The notes beneath the pieces are model-generated. The model ran no database searches. It saw nothing but the letters and a program-made list of their open reading frames with translations, and was not told the origin of the DNA. Below, in pieces: positions 1 through 8,731 of a DNA stretch of 64,000 bases. Position 1 is the first letter of the stretch, and each line of letters opens with the position of its first letter. The translations under genes and the position numbers were made by a program. This DNA comes from Methylobacterium terricola (GTDB lineage Bacteria; Pseudomonadota; Alphaproteobacteria; Rhizobiales; Beijerinckiaceae), in NCBI RefSeq assembly GCF_006151805.1, contig NZ_VDDA01000019.1, forward strand, positions 1 through 64,000, in the 5' to 3' direction.

Positions 1-2
1 TC

Positions 3-116
3 AACCGCGCCCGCCGCTTGCCCGTCCGCTACGAACGCCGCGCCGACATCTACGAGGCCTTCACGTTCCTGCAGGCAAGCCTCATCACCCTCCGCCAGAT
101 CAGGCGGTTCTGTTAG
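3..116 (+). pseudogene. IS5-type transposase, C-terminal end only
   Basis: An open frame enters from the left edge and stops at TAG 114-116, giving 37 residues with the typical end of IS5-group DDE transposases (RRLPVRYERRADIYEAF is visible). A closely similar but frameshifted copy lies on the minus strand near 20165-20310, so the same insertion sequence was present at least twice. The body of the gene is outside the window, so this copy may or may not be intact. Confidence 0.7.
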
Positions 117-534
117 GCGCTCTAAGCCGTAGGGGTCACGGAATTCTCACCTCACCCTCGTGCGGGCGGATCAGAGTTTCCCCCCGTACCCCGGCCTGCC
201 CATTCCCTCCGCAGCGAACGCAAGCCCCGCCGGGTCCCCTGCCTTGAGCTGGCCGCCGAGCCGGCGCCACGCTGCCCCGAGGCCGGCCTTCCCGCGCCAG
301 GAGCAGTACCGCCGCCCGGCACCTTGGGCCCACCACTAGGCCAGCCGCCTGCCCGCCCTCGGGCCGTCCTCGCGCCGCGCTACCAAGCCCCTTCACCCGC
401 CACCCGAGCACCCAGCCGCCGAGCGGCCCCGCCATCAGTTGCACCTTGTCATCACGCATCATTGAGCGTCGATGGGTATTGACACGGCGAGTCCCGGGAC
501 TCAGCCTAAGGGGACCACCGCCGAGGGCCGCCCC
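117..534. other. non-coding stretch upstream of the recombinase
   Basis: This GC-rich stretch of about 420 bases lies between the transposase end and the recombinase. I see no convincing gene, tRNA or strong repeat. The reverse-strand open frame here is Gly/Arg/Pro-rich and looks like a high-GC artefact. Confidence 0.5.
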
Positions 535-1218
535 GTGACCACCTACGTTGCCTACTGCCGCGTGAGCACCGACAAGCAGGGTCGCTCCGGGCTCGGCCTC
601 GAAGCCCAGCAAGCCGCCATCCAGGCCCACCTCAGGCCCACCGACGTGCTCCTCCAGCCGCCCTACGTCGAGGTTGAGAGCGGGAGGCGGACCGATCGCC
701 CGCAGCTCCAGGCCGCCATCGAGCGCTGCCGCAAGACCGGCGCCACGCTCCTCATCGCCAAACTAGACCGCCTCGCCCGCAACGTGGCCTTCGTGTCGAG
801 TCTGAAAGACAGCGGGGTTGAGTTCCGTGCCTGCGACTTCCCGGACGCCAACCGGCTGATGGTTCACATCCTAGTGGCCTTCGCGGAGCATGAGGCGGAG
901 ATGATCTCCCAGCGGACGAAGGCAGCCCTGGCGGCGGCCAAGGCGAGGGGGACGAAGCTCGGAGGCGACCGGGGCTATCGGCCTGAGGCCCCGCCTACGG
1001 CCGACGACGTGGCCAAGGCGACCGCGGTGAGGCAGCGCAAGGCGGACCATAAGGCCTTCGCGGTGCTGCCGGTCCTGGAGCGGTTGCAGGGGGATGGCGT
1101 GGTGGGCCTCAATGAGCTGGCCCGAAGATTGAATGAGATGGGCCACCCGACGCCACGGGGGAATGGGTCGTGGACCGCCACGGCGGTGAAGCGGGCTTTG
1201 GCGCGGGTGGCGGTATGA
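535..1218 (+). CDS. serine recombinase (resolvase/invertase family)
   Basis: Predicted DNA site-specific recombinase that cuts and rejoins DNA through a phosphoserine link. The N-terminus has the family signature YCRVST about 10 residues in, with the serine as the catalytic residue, then GLEAQQ and a conserved LDRLARN segment near residue 80. The C-terminal part has an HTH-like recombinase tail (LARRLNEMGHPTPRG). I chose GTG at 535 because it sits just before the conserved domain and has a purine-rich stretch upstream; an ATG at 472 would add 21 poorly conserved residues. At about 227 aa it is a small resolvase, not a large serine integrase. Its stop overlaps the start of the next gene (ATGA), indicating coupled translation. 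Confidence 0.85.
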   Translation: MTTYVAYCRVSTDKQGRSGLGLEAQQAAIQAHLRPTDVLLQPPYVEVESGRRTDRPQLQAAIERCRKTGATLLIAKLDRLARNVAFVSSLKDSGVEFRACDFPDANRLMVHILVAFAEHEAEMISQRTKAALAAAKARGTKLGGDRGYRPEAPPTADDVAKATAVRQRKADHKAFAVLPVLERLQGDGVVGLNELARRLNEMGHPTPRGNGSWTATAVKRALARVAV

Positions 1219-1454
1219 AGACGGGTATTGACCGCTTTGCCGAGAAGGGACGGCAGACCAGCATCCGCGTGAGGCAGCAGCGGGCGGTGCATCACGCTGC
1301 CGAGCTAGCACCTGTCATCGCCGAGGTGCGGTCTGCGGGTACGACGACGTTGCAAGGTATCGCCGTAGCCCTGAACGAACGCGGTATCCCGACCGCTCGG
1401 GGTGGCCGATGGTCCGCCGTCCAGGTGAGTCGCGTCCTCGCCAGGACGGTTTGA
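1215..1454 (+). CDS. stand-alone recombinase-like HTH protein
   Basis: A 79-aa protein whose start ATG overlaps the resolvase stop in an ATGA arrangement. Its second half (GIAVALNERGIPTARGG, then WSAVQVSRVLAR) matches the DNA-binding tail found at the C-terminus of serine recombinases, and it resembles the tail of the upstream resolvase itself. It has no catalytic domain. It may be a partner subunit or the detached tail of a former longer recombinase. Translational coupling argues that it is made together with the resolvase. The function is inferred only from this resemblance. Confidence 0.65.
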   Translation: MKTGIDRFAEKGRQTSIRVRQQRAVHHAAELAPVIAEVRSAGTTTLQGIAVALNERGIPTARGGRWSAVQVSRVLARTV

Positions 1455-1723
1455 GGCGAGGGTTGAAGAGGCGGCAGCCCGGCACCCGTGAGGGGGCGGA
1501 ACGCGGGCACTAGACTGCCGCCGAGCCGGGGCAGGCCGAAGGGGCCTGCGGGCGTGGGAGAGGGGTAGCTGCGGGAGGGGCCTTCGGGATGTGCGAGGGC
1601 GCACGGGGAAAGCCGGGTGCTAAATGCTCGGCGCTTTGACCTAGATTAACGCGGGACCAAATGCGGATGGTCAAGCTTCCCGAGGCTACGCCATTCAGGC
1701 CGCCTGAGCAGGGGGCTTGCAGC

Positions 1724-1993
1724 ATGCCCTGGTACTTCTTCGAGATGCACGACGCGTCCGGCTCGCCTAACTACCGATGCGGCGTTGAGTGTGCTGATGC
1801 GCATGCGGCACGGGCGCAGGCAGTGCGGTTGCTGTGCGAGTCGGCCCACCACGCGGCGCAGAAGGGCTTCCCCGAGACGGCATCCACTACGGTACGGGAT
1901 AGCGAGGGCGGGATTGTGCTGCGCGTGAAGCTCGCGCTGACATCGGAATGGGAGCCTGAGACAGCGGAACGCCCGCCTGAGAGGCCGACTTAG
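1724..1993 (+). CDS. DUF6894 family small protein
   Basis: An 89-aa protein beginning MPWYFFEMHD, the hallmark start of the DUF6894 family that is abundant in Methylobacterium and relatives. The family is of unknown function. The open frame extends 21 codons further upstream, but the conserved start is the ATG at 1724. The C-terminal part (VRDSEGGIVLRVKLAL) also fits. A related paralogue lies at 56488-56730 on the minus strand. It sits alone between the recombinase pair and a non-coding stretch. Confidence 0.7.
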   Translation: MPWYFFEMHDASGSPNYRCGVECADAHAARAQAVRLLCESAHHAAQKGFPETASTTVRDSEGGIVLRVKLALTSEWEPETAERPPERPT

Positions 1994-2165
1994 GGGGCAG
2001 GGTTGTCGCAGCGGCGGGCCGGGGCGTTCCCTCCGATTGGAGACCCGACCCGCCGACCTCGCCGAGAAGGCCTATTCGCCGAGGTGGCCGACCCTCGCGC
2101 TGCATGGGTGAGCGCACAAGCCGTCTACCTGGTCTAAGTCGGGCCTCGGCAACCTTGCGCCCAGG

Positions 2166-2206
2166 CAGCAGAACGCCCGCCAGAAGGATCAAGCCTCGGC
2201 GGGCGT
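2166..2206 (-). repeat. repeated hairpin, copy 1
   Basis: The arms ACGCCCGCC (2173-2181) and GGCGGGCGT (2198-2206) form a perfect 9-bp stem. The flanking CAGCAGA and the inner CCTC are shared with copy 2. Read on the minus strand, the stem is followed in both copies by TTCTGCTG. This could be a tandem terminator for minus-strand transcripts or a mobile palindrome. Confidence 0.6.
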
Positions 2207-2450
2207 CAAGTTGTCGTGATACGTCAGATATGGGAGCTTCCCACGGAAGCCCAATGCGCTCGAACTACGGCGGTTCCAGCTTGGTGTGGCCAAGGCCTGA
2301 GGCGGCGGGCCGGGTTGCTTCCTCCGCTCCGAGGCCTGGCCCGCGCGTGACGCCAGCCGATAGGCCTGGAGGCGGCAGGGAGGACGTGACAGCCAGCCCA
2401 ATGATTGCCGGTACGGCCAGTTCCAGCACGGCCGAGAGTTAGCAGTTAGA

Positions 2451-2491
2451 CAGCAGAACGCCCGCCTAAGGGATAGGACCTCGGCGGGCGT
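2451..2491 (-). terminator. repeated hairpin, copy 2, possible terminator
   Basis: The arms ACGCCCGCC (2458-2466) and GGCGGGCGT (2483-2491) form a perfect 9-bp stem identical to copy 1. It lies 110 bases downstream of the minus-strand gene at 2601-2930 and reads stem then TTCTGCTGTCT on that strand. It is therefore a candidate terminator, though without a clean T-run. Confidence 0.45.
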
Positions 2492-2600
2492 GCTGTAGTT
2501 CGGATAGGGGAATCCGCTGCTTGCGATCGACAACGTGGGTCCAACGGCACCGGTTCCGGCTGGGCCAGGCGCTGGTCGCGAGATGGGTTCGGGTAGGAAG

Positions 2601-2930
2601 CTAGGCGTCGGGCTTCGGGTGCGGTGCCGGGTCGGGCTTCGAGCGGGCAGCCTCGCGGCGCTCCAGCTCGGCAAGGACGGCATCGCTAACGGGCTTGGGG
2701 AGGCCAAAGGCCAACCCCTCCGGCACCTCCCTGCCATCCCCCATGACATCGTGCTGAGGGTATCTCAGGAAAGCCTCGGGACCACTCCCCCCTAAGCCCC
2801 GACACTTCGCCACCCACGCCGCCACCCCACGGGGAGGATGGTCGCGGGATAGTAGCCCGACTGGCACCAAGGGCAGCGCGGCCAACACCATGAGGTGGTC
2901 GCGAGAGCCCACCGGCAGCCGCCAGGGCAT
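2601..2930 (-). CDS. unknown protein, 109 aa
   Basis: I do not recognise this protein. It starts MPWRLPVGSRDHL and has a hydrophobic patch near the N-terminus. It ends in a helical charged tail (VLAELERREAARSK) followed by a Pro/Lys-rich end. Amino-acid usage looks more natural than in the overlapping frames, which is the main reason to call it. A GTG one codon upstream (2933) is an alternative start. It is followed on the same strand by two copies of a hairpin. Confidence 0.4.
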   Translation of the reverse strand: MPWRLPVGSRDHLMVLAALPLVPVGLLSRDHPPRGVAAWVAKCRGLGGSGPEAFLRYPQHDVMGDGREVPEGLAFGLPKPVSDAVLAELERREAARSKPDPAPHPKPDA

Positions 2931-2933
2931 CAC

Positions 2934-3327
2934 GACATCCCGGAGGCCACCACCCCGACAACCCGAGGGTGCTCACCAGGGGGCACTCCCGACTTCACCC
3001 GCAGTACCCACTACCCCAGCCACCACCCCACGCAAGGGTTAGTATCGGCATGGTAGAGAGGGACCACCGATACCCACTTGGGGCCGCAAGGATAATCTCG
3101 CTATTAACTCCCCCGACAACCACCTGACATCAGACCAACTCATTCGACCAGACCGATGCAGAAACCTGGAGCGTTGGCATGATCTCGAATTGTCGGCATT
3201 TCTGCTAAATATTTTCTTGACACTCTCAAGCCGGACGTGGCACGAAGCGGTCGCCGAGAGACGAGTTGCGCGGCCTCCCCTTTCACATCTGCGGGTCAAC
3301 AAGTCAGCCTGTCGAGGGACTGAGCGA
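2934..3327. other. non-coding stretch before gene at 3328
   Basis: About 390 bases. From about 3180 the DNA becomes more AT-rich, with AAATATTTTCTTGACA near 3208-3223. TTGACA could be a -35 element for the plus-strand genes that follow. No gene was seen. Confidence 0.35.
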
Positions 3328-4119
3328 ATGTCGTTTCCCTATTTGGCCGTGAGCAATGGGGCCACCGCGCGAGCAGCTCCGTTGGTGCGCGTCAATCAGA
3401 AGGTGCTTCAGGTCGCCCGCGAGGCTGCCTCTCGGAAGCTCTGGTGGCTGGGCGTGCCGATAGAGGGCGAGTGGGCGCCTCCGCCGCTGCCACCGGCCAA
3501 CGTGGTGTGCATCAACCAGCACCCTCACAGCGACTTGGCTATGGGGCTCACAGCCTTCACCAAGGGCAAGGCAATCGAGGAGGACGATGGCGGCGCGGGC
3601 TGGCTGGCAGTTCAGCTTGCGCTCTGCGCGGGCAGGCCTCCAGTTCTAGATGACTGCGTCCGTTGGGTCTTCGAGCACGAGGCCCGCTGGCGCAAGATCG
3701 TGGCGGATCCTCTGGCGTCGGCCTATTGGCAAAATATGCCGAAGCCCTGGCAGTGCCTCGCAGCAATCTTCGAGTGGATCGCCCTCCTTGATGCCGGGTA
3801 TGGCTTCGTCTCGCACCTCGCGGTCTCGGTGAATGCGGCGGCGCTGCCGGTGAAGCGAAATGGCGACCCGCTCCGCGAGGTTTGCCTAGACGAGAATATC
3901 GAGGGTGGGCTCGCCTACGCCGCCGTCGAGACGATAAAGGATGGCTGGACGGTTATCGGAGTGAGCCCGGGTGTCTTCGCGACGCACGCGCAGGATGCTC
4001 CCAGGCTCGCGTGGTGGCTGGCGGGCGGGCTTGATTTCGCTGGTTCGGAGGAGGCGCAGGGGACTGGGGTCTTGCCAGACCGGCACCACCCGCCAGAACT
4101 CGCCTATTGTCAAGCCTGA
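3328..4119 (+). CDS. unknown protein, 263 aa
   Basis: I do not recognise this protein. It looks like a soluble, Trp-rich, mostly helical protein with natural composition and no signal peptide or membrane segment. I chose ATG 3328, preceded by GAGGGA about 9 bases upstream; the open frame extends to 3190 but that part looks untranslated. It is the first of a run of plus-strand genes ending with the polymerase-like protein, which suggests a shared island function. Confidence 0.6.
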   Translation: MSFPYLAVSNGATARAAPLVRVNQKVLQVAREAASRKLWWLGVPIEGEWAPPPLPPANVVCINQHPHSDLAMGLTAFTKGKAIEEDDGGAGWLAVQLALCAGRPPVLDDCVRWVFEHEARWRKIVADPLASAYWQNMPKPWQCLAAIFEWIALLDAGYGFVSHLAVSVNAAALPVKRNGDPLREVCLDENIEGGLAYAAVETIKDGWTVIGVSPGVFATHAQDAPRLAWWLAGGLDFAGSEEAQGTGVLPDRHHPPELAYCQA

Positions 4120-4339
4120 GGCAAGGTGCTAGGCGTGGGGTTAGCCACTCTGCGTTTTGCACCCGCCGTCCTATGGCTACGGTTGGGGCCCTGATCCGCA
4201 AAACGAGCCGGTCGAGCATCGCTCCTGGCACGGGGACCTGGACAACCCCTGGCATTCGCCGACTTCGTGAGGATGCATCCTCGTGCATCACCCCGCAGCG
4301 CGGCGAGCAAACTTCCCCCCTTTCACGAGGATTGCCCTC

Positions 4340-4918
4340 ATGTCTGATAGCAAATTTGTCTCTTCCCCGCTCATCACGCCGGAGCGTCTAAAGGGTGATC
4401 GTCAAGCAGCCTTGAGCTTGCTCCCCGATTGGGCTCAGCATGGCGTAGACCTAGGCGACGATATAGAAGCCGAGCTTTCTAAGTTCGTCGTCATCGTCCA
4501 CGGCAAGGGCACAGACCCAATCACAGTCGAGCTACCCTTAATCAGCACAGTGATCCTGTGCGAGTTGACCCGCCACGGGAACAGCATCGTTGCGAACCCC
4601 AATCGGCATGGCGGTGAGGTCTACGTCAAGCTGAGCTTCGCGAGGCACGCAATGGATACCATGCCGATCTCTCGAATTATCCTCAATGCTACGGAGAAGA
4701 AGGCCGTGCGGCAATGGGCGGGCCCGGGCAAGCTTGACCCGGACTACTTGGAGCTGGCCGGAGCTGGAAACGCCAAGAAGGCGGCCCGTGCGGTAGCGGT
4801 TAAGCACGCCGTCGAATTGGCGCGGGATGCAGGCGCGGACGCGGCGGAGTACGAGGCCAATCTCGGGCGCTTGTTCTTGATGCATGACGAGCTGGTGCTG
4901 AAGCTCGCCGACTACTGA
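4340..4918 (+). CDS. unknown protein, 192 aa
   Basis: A soluble protein of unknown family starting MSDSKFVSSPLITPERLKG. The middle is beta-rich (VVIVHGKGTDPITVELPL) and the C-terminal third is helical and Ala-rich (GNAKKAARAVAVKHAVELA). ATG 4340 is preferred because the conserved-looking sequence begins there. Its TGA stop overlaps the ATG of the next gene by one base (TGATG), so the two are very likely translated together. Confidence 0.65.
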   Translation: MSDSKFVSSPLITPERLKGDRQAALSLLPDWAQHGVDLGDDIEAELSKFVVIVHGKGTDPITVELPLISTVILCELTRHGNSIVANPNRHGGEVYVKLSFARHAMDTMPISRIILNATEKKAVRQWAGPGKLDPDYLELAGAGNAKKAARAVAVKHAVELARDAGADAAEYEANLGRLFLMHDELVLKLADY

Positions 4919-5727
4919 TGCCTGCCCCGTCCGGTCTCCGCAAAGAACGGGCACGGCTCCAGGCCCGCATCTCCTCCCCAGCAGAAGACCACCATCAACG
5001 CTGCACCATCCTAGGGTGCGGTCGGCCGACAATGCGGGCCGCCGGGGTCGGGCTCGGGGCCTCCCTGTGCAAGTACCATAACGAGCGGAGGGCCCGGCAC
5101 GGGTCCCCGTTCGCTCCGCCGATCAAGGCCACCGACCTTCGCCCCTACGTGAAGACCGCCCTGTCGTGGATACGGGAGCGGCAGAAAACTGACCCGACCA
5201 TCGCCCACGTTCTCCAGTGCCTCGATGGTCTCCTATGGGGCTCTAGCGGAGGCGGGCCGGCGCCCCGGGCGAGCGATATCAAGGGCCGGTCACCGAAGTA
5301 CCGGGCGAGGGTGGCCTTCGCTCGGCTGCATGCCGCCAAGGTGCCGCCCGCCCGGTTGCTCGCGGTTCACCTCGGGATGGCCGCGTGCATCGAGGATGAC
5401 CGGGAGGCCCACCGTGTGCGGGAGTTCCGCATCGTCCAGACCGCGAAGGCGCTGCACCGGTTGGCATCAGGCTCGCATTGGCGGTGGGAGATGCCGCTCT
5501 CGGATGGGACCACGGCGCCAGCCGGGCTGCACGTCTACCCGCGTTCCAGCGGCCGGGTGCTCCGGTTCATCGGGGAGGAGTTGGACGAGATTTGCCGGAT
5601 GGTGACCGAGCGGGACCAGGAGGCCATCCGGCAGCTCAAGCGGGAGAAGCACGGCCCGCACCCGAGCCAGATGCCTGGCTGGAGACCAACGTGGCAGCGC
5701 AAGCTGATCGCGGCGCGGGGATACTGA
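4918..5727 (+). CDS. zinc-knuckle protein of unknown function
   Basis: A 269-aa protein. Near residues 29-60 it has CTILGC followed about 20 residues later by CKYH, with RRARHG after it. This C-x4-C...C-x2-H arrangement with a following Arg-rich GxP turn is the small zinc-binding motif seen at the N-terminus of many phage HNH-type and related proteins. No HNH catalytic motif is visible downstream. The rest is helical and Arg/Lys-rich, compatible with DNA binding. It overlaps the preceding gene by one base and ends 15 bases before the polymerase-like gene, so the three form one transcription unit. Confidence 0.6.
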   Translation: MPAPSGLRKERARLQARISSPAEDHHQRCTILGCGRPTMRAAGVGLGASLCKYHNERRARHGSPFAPPIKATDLRPYVKTALSWIRERQKTDPTIAHVLQCLDGLLWGSSGGGPAPRASDIKGRSPKYRARVAFARLHAAKVPPARLLAVHLGMAACIEDDREAHRVREFRIVQTAKALHRLASGSHWRWEMPLSDGTTAPAGLHVYPRSSGRVLRFIGEELDEICRMVTERDQEAIRQLKREKHGPHPSQMPGWRPTWQRKLIAARGY

Positions 5728-5742
5728 AAGGGTCACGCCCGG

Positions 5743-7143
5743 GTGTGTGATAATGTTACAGCGCTCGGGTCAGCACAGTTTGAGGGGCTTCAACCCCTCG
5801 AACACCCTTCGCGCGACTCCAAGCGGGATGGGTGGGTCCGGTTCGACCCGCAGAAGCGTGCCGGCTCCGCCCGGCTGAAGACCGCGATCGCCACGCTCAT
5901 AGCCGACCTTGAGGCCCATGAAGCCCGCCTCAAGCCCCGCAAGCATCGCCGGACTCAGACCGCCCTCACGAGCTACCAGCTAGCCGCGGAGGCCATCGCC
6001 GCCAACCTGCTATGGAGCACCCTGGACCCGTTAAGCCGCCCTTTAGCCGTACCCCGGGATGCAGCAACCCTCCGGGGCAAGAGCCGCTATAAGCCGGTCT
6101 GCTACGGGCTCGCATTCACCGACGTGCTCGACCTTCTAGCCCACCCGGAGGTGGACCTCGCGCACGACCTGACGCGCGGCTACAGCTATAAGGGAGGCCA
6201 TTCCGCCCCGTCCACCGTTCGGCCTACAGCAGCTTTCCTGGCCAGGTATGCGCCCTCAGACCTCGCATGGCAGGACCTCCGGCGGGAGGCCGATCCCGAG
6301 GTGCTGATCCTCAAGGAGCCTAGGGAAGGCCGTGAGGGCGGAAAGCGGCGCATCGAGTTCGAGGATACGGGTCGGACGAAGAAGCTCCGGCGGAATGTCG
6401 AGCGCATCAACAGCTTCCTGCTCCGGGCGCCAATCTTTCTCTTACCGGGGCCGCCTGGCGGGGACCTCGACACGCTGGGCCAACCAATGGACCCGTCGCG
6501 CCGGACGGTGAAGCGGGTCTTCAACGATGCCTCTTGGTTGAAGAACGGGCGCTTATACGGGGCATTCTGGATCAACATGCCGAAGGTAGACCGCTTCCAG
6601 CGCCTTCGCCTCGGGTCAGCCGCGCACCCGGAGGGAGAGCCGATTGTCTCCTGCGACTTCAAGCAATTCAACGTCCGGGCGACGTACCATCTCGCCAACC
6701 AACCCGTCCCGCCCGGTGACCTCTATGACATCGAGGGCGGAGGCCGAAACAGAGAGGCGTACAAGAAGCTGACGAACGCCATGCTCAACGCGGGCAAGCG
6801 CCTCCAGAACCTACCCCGGGACGTGCAGGCAGCTCTGCCGCCAGGGTCTAAAGCTAAGGATTTCATCGCGGCCATCGAGCGCTACCATGCTCCCATCGCA
6901 CACCGCTTTTGGACGGGCGTAGGGTTTCAGTTGGCCGCCATCGAGAGCGCAATCCTCATCGATTGCCTGCACGCGCTGCACAAGGAGAACGTCACCGCCC
7001 TACCCCTGCACGATGCGATCCTATGCCCCCGGTCGGAGGCGAGCCGCGTGTGCGACGTGATGGAGATTGTGTCGGGGCTGTATGGGGAAGGGCTACGCGC
7101 ACGGCCGTCAATCGAGGAATATCATTCATCATCAGTGACTTAG
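5743..7143 (+). CDS. polymerase-like protein (family-A palm motifs)
   Basis: A 466-aa protein starting at GTG 5743. Residues 70-165 look like a winged-helix region (YGLAFTDVLDLL...STVRPT). The C-terminal half carries three segments in the order of family-A polymerase motifs: SCDFKQFNVRATYHLA at 303-318 (motif A-like, Asp305 and Arg312), REAYKKLTNAMLNAG at 337-351 (motif B-like) and ALPLHDAIL at 419-427 (motif C-like, His423-Asp424). Proteins of this general plan occur in Rhizobiales islands as conserved proteins without known function; that is recalled, not searched. It has no exonuclease or primase motif that I can see. Polymerase activity is an inference; the gene itself is clear. Confidence 0.7.
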   Translation: MCDNVTALGSAQFEGLQPLEHPSRDSKRDGWVRFDPQKRAGSARLKTAIATLIADLEAHEARLKPRKHRRTQTALTSYQLAAEAIAANLLWSTLDPLSRPLAVPRDAATLRGKSRYKPVCYGLAFTDVLDLLAHPEVDLAHDLTRGYSYKGGHSAPSTVRPTAAFLARYAPSDLAWQDLRREADPEVLILKEPREGREGGKRRIEFEDTGRTKKLRRNVERINSFLLRAPIFLLPGPPGGDLDTLGQPMDPSRRTVKRVFNDASWLKNGRLYGAFWINMPKVDRFQRLRLGSAAHPEGEPIVSCDFKQFNVRATYHLANQPVPPGDLYDIEGGGRNREAYKKLTNAMLNAGKRLQNLPRDVQAALPPGSKAKDFIAAIERYHAPIAHRFWTGVGFQLAAIESAILIDCLHALHKENVTALPLHDAILCPRSEASRVCDVMEIVSGLYGEGLRARPSIEEYHSSSVT

Positions 7144-7683
7144 TGGGCTTCGAGTGGCTTTGGTGTTTGCTTTATGCGGGTAGGGCCATGAGGTGGTAGC
7201 TACTCCAGCCAATCCCCTCGCCCCGGCCACCTCTCTCCTCCCTGCCTTAAGGCAGACTTCATGCCTTGCCGCAGGGCGGCCTTACAGACCCCCTCAGGCT
7301 AGTGGCGGTGAAAGATCACTCCTCATCCTAGCAGCTTGGTGCAGCCCCTTGGAGGGGAGGGACATAGGGAGCCGATGATGGCGAGGGACCGTGCTGAAGG
7401 TCACCTTCTTGCTCCTTCCTCTGAGTGGGTCACCTTCAGCACTGCCTCCAGCAACAGGCTCGATGCCACCCCAATGCCACTCCTGCGGTGGTGGGTTGGG
7501 AGGAGAAGGGGTCTAGGAACCTTCAGGGACCTGGGAGCACCTCAAAGCCCTCGTGATGGGCGTGGCTCGGATGATGGGGGTCTATGAAAGTCGAGAGGCG
7601 ACCGGACGGCGTAGGCTCGGCGCCGAGGGCGTGAGGATGGCTGGGAGTCGGGCTTCATGCCCGCTCCCCGCTCGCTACAACGC
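7144..7683. other. non-coding stretch with inverted repeat
   Basis: A 540-base gap between convergent genes. It contains an 11-bp inverted repeat, GTGCTGAAGGT (7391-7401) and ACCTTCAGCAC (7432-7442), with a 30-base spacer. The repeat could be a transcript end or a protein site. No gene was seen. Confidence 0.45.
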
Positions 7684-8283
7684 TTAGTCCTTCAGGTCCT
7701 TCTCGATGTCGGCAAGCAGCGCCAGGTGCTCCTTGATCTGGCCACGGGCGAGCTTGGCAACGCTCAGGTTTTCACGATCCTTGCCGGTAGCCAGATACGC
7801 CTCCTGGATTTTCAGAAGCTCCTGGTGGCCCTCAATCTGACCCTTGATATATTCCTTGTCGAAGGCCGATCCTGCCTTAGCGCTCTCCAGTTTCTCCAGC
7901 ATCGCCTTGCCCTTGGCATCGAGCTGGCTGGTGACTTCTGCATCGGAAGGTGGCTTCACTTGGCCGCTAGCTGCGACGGTCTGGTCTCTCATCCCCTTCA
8001 GTACGTCCGCAATGGTCTCCTGCTCTGCGACCTCGAACTGAGCGAACTGCTTGACATCATCGTCCTTGGCCTTCTTCAAGGCCACCCGGCTGGCCGACAG
8101 AGACATCGACCCAGCCGCCAGAGTGTCAGCAGCGTGCTTGGCCTCAGCCTCGCCCATCTTCGCACCTGTGTTCCCGGAGGTGGACGAAGCCGAGCTGGTC
8201 GGGTTCTGAGCGAAGGCCACGTTGATGAAGGAAGGGATCGCGATAGCCGAGGCGAGCGCGGTGATAGCGATACGGCGGTTCAT
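7684..8283 (-). CDS. DUF4142 exported protein
   Basis: A 199-aa exported protein. A Sec signal peptide (MNRRIAITALASAIAIPSF, ending near AFA) is followed by a DUF4142 domain of long amphipathic helices (ASRVALKKAKDDDVKQFA, EHLALLADIEKDL). DUF4142 proteins are periplasmic or outer-membrane ferritin-like helical bundles of unknown function, common in stress settings of alphaproteobacteria. The start is decided by the ribosome site: GAGGA lies 6 bases before ATG 8283 but directly abuts the earlier ATG at 8289. It is transcribed against the surrounding island genes and may be cargo. Confidence 0.85.
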   Translation of the reverse strand: MNRRIAITALASAIAIPSFINVAFAQNPTSSASSTSGNTGAKMGEAEAKHAADTLAAGSMSLSASRVALKKAKDDDVKQFAQFEVAEQETIADVLKGMRDQTVAASGQVKPPSDAEVTSQLDAKGKAMLEKLESAKAGSAFDKEYIKGQIEGHQELLKIQEAYLATGKDRENLSVAKLARGQIKEHLALLADIEKDLKD

Positions 8284-8479
8284 GGGCATTCCTCGTTGGT
8301 GCTGAAGGGCGACTAAGCGCCGGCACCAACTCCGGGGGAGTACCTATGTTTCGGCGTCATTGACGCATGGGGGAGCAACCCTGCTGCCGGAATGGTGGCT
8401 CAATGCCCACCTTGACCGAACCAACCGGCCCGTGGCGTGTTCACTCTTCGTTCTCGATGATTCGGACGGAGGGCACACG

Positions 8480-8731
8480 ATGCTGGCGAGACACACCGGA
8501 CCCGCTGAAGGCCCGCCCTCCGCTCCCGCCGGTGCCTCATGCCCCGTCGAGGCAATCGCTGCGGCCTACCTCTCGCAGACCTCAGGCGACCCGGCGCTTG
8601 CCCTTCGGTGCGCCATCACGGATGCCTTGGCGGACCTCCTGGAAGCCGAGCGCCGGACCCGCGAGCGATCCCGCCTCATCTCCCGGGGCTTCGTCCGTGG
8701 GCGCCTGGACGACACCGGCGATGCGCTTTGA
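8480..8731 (+). CDS. unknown small protein, 83 aa
   Basis: A small acidic to neutral protein beginning MLARHTGPAEGP, with an Ala-rich helical middle (PALALRCAITDALADLLEAE). The start is set at ATG 8480 because GGAGG lies about 9 bases upstream; the frame is open to 8360. It overlaps the next gene by 11 bases in another frame. The family is not recognised. Confidence 0.5.
   Translation: MLARHTGPAEGPPSAPAGASCPVEAIAAAYLSQTSGDPALALRCAITDALADLLEAERRTRERSRLISRGFVRGRLDDTGDAL

Larger units (their letters stand above)
1994..2600. other. non-coding stretch with a repeated hairpin
   Basis: About 600 bases without a credible gene. It carries two copies of the same hairpin, listed separately. The open frames here on both strands are low-complexity and overlap each other. 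Confidence 0.5.
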
